A DNA stretch of 64,000 bases from Owenia fusiformis (taxonomy: Eukaryota; Annelida; Polychaeta; Sabellida; Oweniidae), in NCBI GenBank assembly GCA_903813345.2, contig CAIIXF020000004.1, positions 26,165,985 through 26,229,984 on the forward strand, read 5' to 3'. Positions 25,307-37,400 of the stretch are shown piece after piece. The notes beneath the pieces are model-generated. The model searched no databases. It saw only the letters and a list, made by a program, of their open reading frames with translations, and had not been told where the DNA came from. Each line of letters begins with the position of its first letter. The first letter of the stretch is position 1. Made by a program: the position numbers and the translations under genes.

Positions 25307-26265
25307 CGAGGGTTGTCCCAGAAGTAATGCATATATATCATATCCTGAAGTTGCAGCATCCAACATTAACATCAAGTCTTACTATGGCTGCTATAACAAC
25401 ATGGGGGTAGGGGTGGGCGGGACAGGTACCAATTTCTCTAATTATGAAAAGATCTAAAGTGTTATTTTATTAATATTTCTTAAATGTTTTGAAAATTTGG
25501 AAAATTTATTCAGCATGATGTTAACCAAGTACGAATAATGACATTTAGCACTGTGATGTCATAATACCACATTTCAATAGTCACGAATTAAAATACAGTC
25601 ACAGTCAAGAAATTGCAAAAATGGCTGCAATTCTCACCTGATAACAGAAGGCCTTGCGTTTGGTGGCCTAATTTCATATTTCACTTGGACTCACAACCAC
25701 GCAAAACAATGCTATCATGAAGAAAGTATATAAGGAGTATATACCAGATAGAACTACACTTATAGGGTGGCAGAAGAGATTTAAAAGAGACGATTTGACC
25801 CTGTATGACAACTCCAAACATGGGAGGCAAAAACTCCACAAGTCACAGTGGAAGAAATTGCCGAGAGTGTTTGACCTGACAGGCATCAAAAGAACATAAC
25901 ATGCAAAGGGCAATATTTTGACAAAATGTGAAATGGGACACCGTGCAATATGCATCTATTAAATCATTTAGTATCTTAAAATGTATTTTTGAGCATACTT
26001 CTTATAGCTACACCAAATGGTATTTGTTGATTAATTATTTCATATTTTCAATTTTTTATTCCTTTTGACGTGACTGTATAACCTGCCCCACCCTACCCAA
26101 ACTCACCAACTTGATTTTATTATAACATCAATATATTTTTATCAGTCAACATGAAATTTTTTAGAATAATCAAAATGTCTCCAAGGAACATTTACTTGAA
26201 ATTTCATGGAAAAATATCAATTATTGATAAAGTTAGAGCATATAGTGCTTCTGGGACAACCCTCG
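25307..26265 (+). mobile_element. Mariner-type element, 959 bp, with decayed transposase
   Basis: The ends CGAGGGTTGTCCCAGAAG and CTTCTGGGACAACCCTCG are perfect inverted repeats flanked by TA on both sides. Inside, 25717-25899 encodes DRTTLIGWQKRFKRDDLTLY and NSKHGRQ, resembling the second helix-turn-helix of mariner transposases (RxxGxxSLxDxxRxGRP type). The rest of the transposase, including the catalytic DDD region, is missing, so the copy is dead. Confidence 0.85.
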
Positions 26266-26617
26266 TATATAAAATGTTATGTATTTACAATAGGTGTATT
26301 CAAGGATTGTTTTTTGTTTCTAACCCTTTTAGATCATTTCAAAATGTTTTAATATTGTTTACATTGGACACAATGGACTCTTCATATTTTTTCATAGTAG
26401 TGGGTTTGACATTTCGTTAATGATACGTATCGTCGGAGGATAGATTGATTACATATTGCATTTCATTATATTAACAGTTTGTACGTCTATCCAGGGTTGT
26501 ATAATCTAATTTCATGTGTATACGAGTAGTTTTACAATCATTTGAATTATTTACAATATGAATTAGGCTATTGATCTTCAAATGCTACAATAACATGTTG
26601 ACCTTGTACGATCTATA

Positions 26618-26660
26618 TATCGGGTGTCCTAGAAAAAAGTTAAGTATTTTCTCGGAAACT
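26618..26660. mobile_element. Possible solo mariner-type end
   Basis: ATATCGGGTGTCCTAGAAAA then AAGTTAAG resembles mariner termini. No matching opposite end was found before 27516. Confidence 0.35.
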
Positions 26661-27516
26661 GGTACACCAAATCCACAGAAAATCCGTACAAAGTAGCCCA
26701 AGATTATCCTTATTAAGATACAACATATGAAAAAGATCGAGCAAATGTTATGCGAGTACTAAAAAAATTCAAAAGATCCCATACAAGAGCAATGCAATGA
26801 GAACTTCATAGCGTGTGTACCTAAAATGGGAAGCAATTTGACAAGTAATTTCTTAGCAATAGATGAATCAAATTCTTTGAAAACTTCACTTGAGCCATTT
26901 GAGGGTACTGCATGTTTCTGCTAGTGTCATTAATAACTAAGCGAACGGTCTCAAATCATGTGTGTATTTTTGAATTAAAGACAGCATGTCAAAATAATCA
27001 ATATCAATGTAGAAGTCACTTATTAATCCATTTCCTAGCTAAAATACTTTTCCATATTTATTCTTACAATATCAACTCCAATGAATTTTGAGATTGGTTA
27101 GATTTTGGATATTTGGGAAGAATGTTCAACGAATTAATTAGACATTACACACAGACAAGCTATTTTGACTGATTGACAGATGTTATCACCTGATAGCTGA
27201 TACAAACAATATGGACGTCTCATCACAGAGTTCCGATATGGAAATTTTTTATATGCTATTTTGAATTTCTTTTCTTAGAATATCTACTTGATAGTTTTTA
27301 TATTTTTACAACTTGATGATTAAACGTTTTAGACTTGAAGTCAATTTTTGCCTCTCACCTGTTTAATTTGCCGATTCTTATTTGCTTTTCTATTCAACTT
27401 TATCTGGCTTTGATTTGTCCCATCTGATCAAAACTACGCCACAACACCCTTATATAATCTCCTAATCCTGATTCCATAAAATGTTCTTTCCTGTAAATAA
27501 CCAGTCTCTTTATGTA

Positions 27517-28249
27517 TACACTCCCCTCCATAAGTTTGGCTCCATTTAACTACGTGTTTAAGCCTCTTCCTTTGAATTTTTATTTGCTTAACCTGCGATG
27601 AAAATACTTATACTATTGATGGAAACGGAATTTGACTTTACTTCAATACCTCCAAATTTTCTCAATTTTTTCCTCAATAACAATAAGTCGAAAATTGATG
27701 ATAAATGCCCCAAGTCATATGACAAAATATTCATTTAACAAAAAGTGATACCTTTATTCAGGATCAACAAATTAATAGGTCTTTAAAGTCAAAATTATTT
27801 TTCAAAAAAAGATCTCCCATTGAAATAACACAGGAGGCGAACATGATTTTCAAAAATGACTTTGAAGCTCAATACTTTAGTATTCATCAAGTAAACTAAA
27901 CACTTAGTGTAGAAAAAGGTTAGACAATTCAATTTTCTACATAAAAATATTTTTCATTTTGCTGAATCTTTACTGAATAGATATCCAGATTTCTCATTTG
28001 CCCCGAACCCTCCATTTCCTATTGGTTTACACGGGAATGACGATTTTCAAAAATTCATCAATTTTGACCGATTGTAATCGAGAAAAAAGATTGGGATGAT
28101 TTGGAGGTCTTGGAAATAAAGCCAAGTTACGTTTCCATCAATATTATAAGTTATTTCAACGCAACTTAAGTAAAATTCAAACGTAAAGAGGTTTTAACAC
28201 GTAGTTCAATGGAGGAGCTAAGGTTGCCAAACGTATGGAGGGGAGTATA
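27517..28249. mobile_element. Long-inverted-repeat MITE, about 733 bp
   Basis: The left end TATACACTCCCCTCCATAAG is mirrored by CGTATGGAGGGGAGTATA on the right. Similarity continues inward for about 150 bp with gaps (TTAACTACGTGTT versus AACACGTAGTTCAA; ATTGATGGAAACG versus CGTTTCCATCAAT). It ends about 245 bp before the start codon of the EGF-domain gene, so it may overlap its promoter. Confidence 0.8.
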
Positions 28250-28494
28250 CCATTAAACCAAACATTTGCTTCACCTTTTTTAATTTGCCTTAATTGTTTA
28301 CATTTGCTTTACCTATTGGAAAATACTGGCAACATTCCTGGATACTCTTGGAATCCCGATCTAATAAATGTTCCTTTTAATTCCTGTAAATATCAAGTCT
28401 CATTTCCCCTTTAACTAAACATTTCCTAATTTAGCTACTGTTTACACCCCTAATCGTTCGAATCGTTACGTCATAAAAATGACCATTCCAGGAA

Positions 28495-31400
28495 ATGATG
28501 GGACTACTCTTGCAATGTGCCCTTGTGCTCATTCTTTCCAATCTTTCGCTGGGAGGAGCTGATCAAATTGAAGATGCCGATCAGATGATTGGCTGCGGAA
28601 ATAATGTTACATCAAACCCAGGTGATAGAGAATGGAAGAGTGGAAACGTGAAAGAAGAGATCATGGTTGAATGGATGTTTGGAAAGGTAAGATTTAATAA
28701 ATGATTTTTTTAAATTCTGAATGGTCATTTTTGAAAATTTTCATATCAAGTATCGATGTTTCTTTTAACTCACTAAAGGATTCAGTGCATTGTTTGCCGA
28801 ATCATACCATGAAGGTGTTATTTCAAAACCTTTGAATGATCGCGCAGCGAGAATGCAAAGTTTAAGAGTAGAATGAAGCAGCTACCATGCATTGAGTCTT
28901 GGGCTTAAATTGTTTTCACACATTGCAATTTTTCTCCAAAGGGAGCGAAATCACCAAAAGAACAAATTTTCAATGAACCTTTTTACAGGGGTCAAGTTGG
29001 CAAGTCATCAAAACCAATGTGCAAAGTCCATTCATCACCATGACAACTGTTTAACTATTGACCTTGCTTGTGTTGTTGATATTTCACACACTGTTCTTTA
29101 TGTGAAATACTGTGTTCAGATTGGCTGGAATCGGACACACTTTGCTACCTAGCTATGTGTGAATACAGATTAATTTTCTTAGACACTTACGTTCCTCTCA
29201 ATCACAGGGCCAATGGCAACCTTCTCAATCGGTATCTTTGTCGATAGCAGTGAAATACTAATTGCTAATCCACATGTAGTAGTCAAGTGGTTCTCTTGAA
29301 CTTTTGATGCAGCCATCTTTTGTCATGTACAATAAGATTAAGCAAACCGTGTCTGTATCAATAGTAACAGTTTTGTAACTTTTTATATTTGCAGTATGTA
29401 CTATTTTGTCAGATGTAAATGCAATCTAGGGACATAAAGTGCATAGAGTATTTGCTATGAAAAAAGCTCCCCGTCGGGCGTTTTTCATTGGCATAGTCAT
29501 ATGTAACAGTTGTTACGTCTTTGAACTCTGAACCATGTACAAGTGGTTACATTCTTTCTTGTCTTGCAGGAAACATGCAGTTCATACAGTAGTTGCTATG
29601 GAGGCCCAAAAGTGAACAGTTCTATGATCCCCAATTGAAACCAATAGTTGTTACGTCTTTGAACTGTGAACCATGTACAGGAGGTTACATTCTTTCTTGT
29701 CTTGCAGGAAACATGCAGTTCATACAGTAGTTGCTATGGAGGCCCAAAAGTGAACAGTTCTATGATCCCCAATTGAAACCAATAGTTGTTACGTCTTTGA
29801 ACTGTGAACCATGTACAGGTGGTTACATTCTTTCTTGTCTTGCAGGAAACATGCAGTTCATACAGTAGTTGCTATGGAGACTCAAAAGTGAACAGTTCTA
29901 TGATCCCCAATTGAAACCAATAGTTGTTACGTCTTTGAACTCTGGACCATGTACAGGTGGTTACATATTTCTTGTCTTGCAGGAAACATGCAGTTCATAC
30001 AGTAGTTGCTATGGAGACTCAAAAGTGAACAGTTCTATGACACCACAATTGAAACCAATAGAGATACAACCTGGAACTGTTGTTAGGTATACACTGGTGA
30101 TGCAAAACTATTTTTTTAATTTATTTGTTCTTAGAAATACAAATAAAAGCCTTTCTGGAAAAGTCACTCTACTCCGATGACGCAGTGGCTTTGGCTATAT
30201 ACCTGTATAAGTTTTTGAAAACGAAAAACGAAATTCTGCGCTAGGTTTGAATGTAAAACGAAAGTCCATCTTAGTGTGGATTGATACAACGAATGGCTCT
30301 CAATGTGTTTGATTATATCTGAAAAACCAAAGCAGAACTTAAAATGAAGGAATAATTAAAGCTGGTACTTTTTGATACACTGAGACGGCACAAATATTTA
30401 ACATACTGGAGATGTGCCGCACTACTGATCCATTATAGTATAGCAGTACATTATATTAAAAACACTCTTAAATCACTCTCTGTATAACAATAAAATTACA
30501 AATTGTAGTTTTAGTATACAGTGCGTCCCAAAAATCGCAACAAGCAAAAACATTGTAAAACACAAAACTAGTGATGATGTCATCAATTTCAATTAATTCA
30601 CCATGAAGTCACGTGTCTCCTCTTTTCAATGATATGTCATTTGTTCATATGTAATCATGTACCACAGGTAAAATTATTATGTAATTGGGACCAAAGATTA
30701 ATTCTAATCACAAGACTTACAGAACAAGTTTTAGATTTAGATATACTGAGAAAAAAGATTTAACTTTAAGGGTCATCAGTATCCTTGATGGTTTAGTTAA
30801 CTTTAAAAACATTGGAGAAAGATGTCGAAAATGTTTAGTCTCAATCATTGTCTCTCATCTTACGATAGAGTACAATCTATGCCCCTTCATATGACCATCA
30901 TTTCTGTACATAGAGAGACTGGCTCGCCTTAAGGCTAGTACAAGCGACTGGGCGCCGTAACCACGAGGTTGCGAGTTCGAGACGCGTGTGCTCCTTGTGT
31001 TAATTCATCAATCACAAACACCTCTTTAAAATCATCTGTGGGCTCTGGCTGAGAGCAGCAACCTCATTGGTTATTTTCTGTTAACTTTTGCAATGTCTAA
31101 AGCTTGGTCAAGAGCAGATTTTGAAGAAATGGTTATTTGCATGTAGTGGTCTGTTGTCATTCCTGAATAAATTACATACTTTTGGAAAGAGGGGACACGT
31201 GGCTTCCTGGTTATCTAAATCAAATTGATGTAACACTGTTGTGGTTTTACAATGTGTTTGATTGTTGCGGTTTTTGGGACACACTGTTCTCGGGACGCAC
31301 TTTGGGAAGCACTGTATGTTGATCGACAAGACAAAATAAAGAAAATAAAAACCTTTAGCCGCAAAGGTTGTGATATTTGATAATTAAATAATTGCACTGT

Positions 31401-34400
31401 TTTTATCTGTTTTAACAGATTCTTCCCTTCAAAAAAGATGGACATAGAGTTTTCCATGAAAGTCTTTTATGTGAGTGAAGACAACTTCAAACTGTGTCTT
31501 CCACATGGTACAGCACTAACCAAAGACAGCCAGACAGAGCCTTTTATTGTGAATCAGGAGTTCTTGAAACTAGGCTCAAATTATTTCATAGGTGAGAACA
31601 TTATACCTTTCAAATAATTCCTGCCAGGTTTTGCAACATGAAGGAAACTACAAGATGACCCAAAAAAGTAGCCCAAATAAATCTTAATACTTCTGTCATC
31701 CAGAATGGGTTTTTAGCCATATTTGAATCCCGTTGGTTTATTACCAACAATCGCGATTGTATGGCCATTTTACAAATCATGCTCAAAATGCCAAAACATG
31801 CCAAATCGAGAATGGGAACCATTACACAATAGATTTGAGAGCGTTTAGTAAAGGAAAACTAGTACTGAAATTTGAACTTTCAGTTGAAATTGCCCTTTTT
31901 GTACACTCAAGTAAGACACATTTCTGAACTTGGCCGTAAATAAATCATTTCTTATTTCAGTTTATAATGCAGATGACCATATTTTCCAATGTCGGTTTGG
32001 GTTGAAATTAAATATCACAGTGAAAGAAGAGCAGTGTTTTCTCAACACAACGCTGTGCTCAGACAGGGGACGCTGTCTTACTAGACAGACTGAGGTATTT
32101 TGAAATCGATTTCAGTGGTATCAAATAAAATTTGATTACAGTTGCTGTAATCGAACCCAAACAATCATATTTAAAGAGTAAATCGAATGATTTGAAGAAC
32201 ATAATAAACTTTCGTTTATACTTCGGAGGAGTTTGTCTTTTTTTTATTGTACGTCCAAAATAAAAAGTTTCATCAAGTTAAATTTAGCTGTATAGTACTA
32301 CTAAAAATATCCCAATATAAAATAATAATTATTTTTTAGAAATATTACACATGTAGATGTTGTGAGGGGTTCACAGGGACATTTTGTGAAGATGTGGATT
32401 CTTGTAACAGCTCCTCCTGTCAGAATGGTGGGAAATGTGTTGATGTTTACGGCGATGAAACTGGCGGGAAATTCAAATGTGATTGTGCAATAGGTAAACA
32501 CCTTTTTGGGTTGATCTATCTATGGACAGCACTAGTTCAGTACATATAATGTTTGTGCATTTTGATATATGTGTATTCTAATATCAGACCTCCTAATACT
32601 GGCGGGAAATTCACATGTGATTGCGCAATAGGTAAACACCTTTATGGGTGGATCTATCTCTGGACAGCATTAGTTCAGTACATATAATGAACTAGTGGCT
32701 TCATATTATGTATGTGCATTTTGATATACGTGTATTCTAATATCAGACCTCCTGAAACTGGCGGGAAATTCACATGTGATTGCGCAATAGGTAAACACTT
32801 TATGGGTGGATCTATCCATGGACAGCATTAGTTCAGTACATATAATGTTTGTGCATTTTGATATATGTGTATTCTAATATCAGACCTCCTAATACTGGCG
32901 GGAAATTCACATGTGATTGCGCAATAGGTAAACACCTTTATGGGTGGATCTATCTCTGGACAGCATTAGTTCAGTACATAAAATGAACTAGTGGCTTCAT
33001 ATTATGTATGTGCATTTTGATATACGTGTATTCTAATATCAGACCTCCTGAAACTGGCGGGAAATTCACATGTGATTGCGCAATAGGTAAACACTTTATG
33101 GGTGGATCTATCCATGGACAGCATTAGTTCAGTACATATAATGTTTGTGCATTTTGATATATGTGTATTCTAATATCAGACCTCCTAATACTGGCGGGAA
33201 ATTCACATGTGATTGCGCAATAGGTAAACACCTTTATGGGTGGATCTATCTCTGGACAGCATTAGTTCAGTACATATAATGAACTAGTGGCTTCATATTA
33301 TGTATGTGCATTTTGATATATGTGTTTTCTAATATCAGACCTCCTGAAACTGGCGGGAAATTCACATGTGATTGCGCAATAGGTAAACACCTTTATGGGT
33401 GGATCTATCTATGGACAGCATAAGTTCAGTACATATAATGTTTGTGCATTTTGATATATGTGTATTCTAATATCAGACCTCTTGAAACTGGCGGGAAATT
33501 CATTTGTGATTGCGCAATAGGTAAACACCTGTATGGGTGGATCTTTCTATGCCCAGCATTAGTTCAGTACATATAATGACTAGTGGCTTCATATTATGTA
33601 TGTGCATTTTGATATATGTGTATTCTAATATCAGACCTCCTAGACTCCCAACAACCCGAACATCAGTTCTGACCGCGCAAGCTACGTTCGTTGCGCTCGA
33701 ACCACGATTCTCACATCGCGAACATGAAATCTTAAGTCACGGACCACCGTTTCCTTGCTCCCGAATATATTTCTCCACTCGAGAACAGAGATCCGTGATC
33801 GCAAACTATTTGTACATATTGCATCTGGGCATTTGGGATTCCAATTGCAAGCAACAACAAGTTTACATTGACCCTTATACATGTACACATAAGCTATTTC
33901 AATAGAGTCATTAACTATCCGCAGCCAATGGAAAGCCATTTTTTGTTTTTATTACCAAGCCCTTTGCTGATGCGTGGGATCGCAAAGTAGTCTCAATGTT
34001 TTGTGTTTCCTGGAGCTTGAAGATACCGTTATCTTCAACTAGTGGATATTCAATTACATGCATGAAAAACTTGGAAAGTATTTCTTCCAAAATCTAAGTA
34101 AAAACACTTCGTTGGAATTTTAGTTATGCGTTTAATACGAATAAAATAACGGATTGTTCCCGAGCACGGATCTCTGTTCGTGAGTAGAGAAATATGTTTG
34201 GGAAAGAGGAAATGGTGGTTCGCGACATACGATTTTACGTTCGCGACGTGAGAATCGTGGTTGAAGCGCAAGGAACGTAATTCGCGAGGTCGGAACTGAT
34301 CTTCGCGTTGATGGACGTCTAGGAGGCCTGAATATATACTTGCTTTATTTGTGTTTTGAATTTCAGGTTACTATGGCGCTACATGTCAAAACCATGTAGA

Positions 34401-37400
34401 CAACATGTGTAATGTTGAAGGACTGTGCAAACATGGCGCCAGTTGCCATGGTGACAGATATACATATCATTGTAATTGTACGGAGGGGTATTTCGGGGAT
34501 CGCTGTGAAAATGAAGTTAATGAATGTGATTCAACTCCATGTAAGCATTACGGACAATGCATCGATCGTGAAGGTGGATATGAATGCTACTGTATCCCAG
34601 GTATATTGTGCTTATGCTAGGTCCAAGGGTGATTCCCTTTTCCCTTATAATAGCCGAACTGGGATAGTTCCAATCTCCCAGTCTACATGACCACATATTT
34701 CCAATACAGAGGATATAGGAAAAACTTCTAACATACCATGTTCTTCGAGGCAATGACATAAACTGTATTCAATGTGAACTGTAGAAATGTACGCATTAAA
34801 GTATTTTAGACTATGGGGGTATGCACTGCATACAGTATTTGTGCAATTGTTTATTAACATTTTATGTTTTTTTGTTTGTTATTGTTTTTTTGTTTATTAA
34901 CATGTTATTACAATAGAGTATAGGACATACATGTAAACTGTAAGCATGTACAATGAACAAAGTATTCATTTTCATTGTCATAAACTGTGTATATATTGTA
35001 GGGTAGGGGGCATAAACTGTAAACATGTACAATGAACATAGTATTAATTTTCATTGTCATAAACTGTGTATATATTGTAGGGTAGGGGGTATAAACTGTT
35101 ATACAATGAACATAGCATTCATAAACTGTGTGTATATTGTCCGGTATAGGGCGCATAAACTGCAAACATGTACAATGAACATAGCAATCATAAACTGTGT
35201 GTAAATTGTAGGGTATATGGGGCACACATTGTATATATTTATATATTGTATTATACAGCAATATAAACTATAGCCAACATAGTATGGGATACAAGGGCAT
35301 ACACTGAAGCTAATATTGTAGTATCTTTTTATTGACACAAAATGTGTACAAATTATAAGCTACGGGGGCATAAAGTGTGAGATGGAGTACAATGAGTGTC
35401 TATCAGGTCCTTGTGGGAACCAGGGGATGTGTATTTACAAACTAGATACACATTGTAATTTATGTCCATTAACACAAACTGTGTACAAATTATAGGCTAC
35501 GGGGGCATAAACTGTGAGATCGAGTACAATGAGTGTCTATCAGGTCCTTGTGGGATGCATGGGATGTGTATTGACAAACTAGACAGCTTTGAATGTATAT
35601 GCGCTCCTGGCTACAATGGAACTGATTGTTCTCTCAGAGTAAGTGTTTAAACCATTCATAGATCTGTTAAAATCTGAAAACTAAAACATGATATATATCT
35701 GTGCCAGGATGAATCTGATAACTAAAAGAAGAGCCATTGGGATGAAATGTAAATGGAATAATTGCTTGAAGGATCATAACTTGCATTTGTTGTTCAAGGA
35801 TTTAAGCCTTGGACTCAGTACATTGTGTGCTGAACCATTCCACGAAGATGCTGTTTCTAAATCTTTGGATTCTCCCCCAAAGAAGAGCCATTGGGATGGA
35901 ATGCAAATGGAATAACTGCTTGAAAGGAACAAGGATCACGACTTGCATTTGTTGTTCGATTATATTAATCACTTGCATTTGTTATTATTAGGTGGATGGC
36001 CCATGTGTGTCATTCCCCTGTAAAAACGGTGGAAGGTGCCATGACAACGAAGATTTTGACAACAGCTTTAGCTGCCACTGTCACAGAAACTACACAGGGC
36101 AACTGTGTGAAACACAAGGTATAAATATTTCAAGTGGTAAAGGTATAATCATTTCGATATGTCCCTGGTATTTCGCATAAAGGGCAACGTAAGAATACTA
36201 CAACACAGTGCATTTTCTATAGAAAATGTTATACAAAAAACATCCATTTAAAATACCAACTGTGGCTTTGATATTAAAATCGAGGCCTTATTAAAACCCC
36301 CCTATATATATGTATACAGACTAGACATTTTTCATTTTTCAATAATATCAATTTAAAATACTTGGGTGTTTCTATGTCATTGCAAATTGAAAGTTGTCTG
36401 CATTTTAGTGGAGAGAGTGGAGACGTTTACCCCACATGCGGCATTCTCGGGTCATCTAGGTTACGTGAACAATCTATACATTATAGCTGGTACATTAGCA
36501 GGTATGGGTTAAAAGACATCTACTACCCCGGTACAGATAATTCCGTACCAAATTGCCTGTTTACATAATACGGAATATATCAGAGGATTCCAGTAAAAAT
36601 ATAAACATATAAAGTAATAAATATATTTTAGCAAGTACTATATAATATCATCCTCAAAGTTTCTAGTGGAACAAATCTCCATTTCTGTTGGATAAGTCCC
36701 TGTGCAATATTACTCTGTAAAATAATTACAGGACTCTCCAATGAACAATATTCTGATTAACTCAATTGTATACCAAATGTGCTGTAGCCAAGACTATCCA
36801 TTGTGATAGGAAGGCTCTTTTGCAACATCCGTAACTGTCATTGGCCTTGGGAGTACTAACAATGAGGACAGTATAGATGATCACACTTCTACAACACTTC
36901 TATAATATCAAAAGTGCTCTTCAGTGTACCCGATGATGCAGCCATTATAATACTGGATGGTACATATCTCTACATTAAAAAGAATGGAAACTATACATTT
37001 CTGAGGATATATAGTCAAACCTATCGTTATTACAGCAACAAGCAGTGGTATGATTTCAATATGAGGTCCTTATGAAATAACAATGATCCCGCTATGCTTC
37101 AACATATATTTCGAGTAGATTTGGTCAGTATCCAAGCTTGGCTACACCCTGGAGGTGTGGCTGAAGTAGACAGGAGATTCAGGGATGTTTGCAAGTTCAT
37201 TGGCAACACCGAGATGGCATGCCGCACTTTGACTCGTTGGGGATCCGTTTGATCATAACGACACCAGGTTTGTGACCAAAGTCAGATGAGGTGTGGAGGG
37301 CGTCAATGGAAATATAAAACTGTGGACAGATTTAAAAAATAACAGCAAATGTAATTTGTTCTAGATTATCTCTTAACCATCGAGGCAGTCTGCAACAAAT

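Noticed and set aside
30925-30998. Functional tRNA gene
   Set aside because: Only a B-box-like motif is clear; no acceptor stem or anticodon arm could be drawn, so it is listed as a SINE-like fragment.
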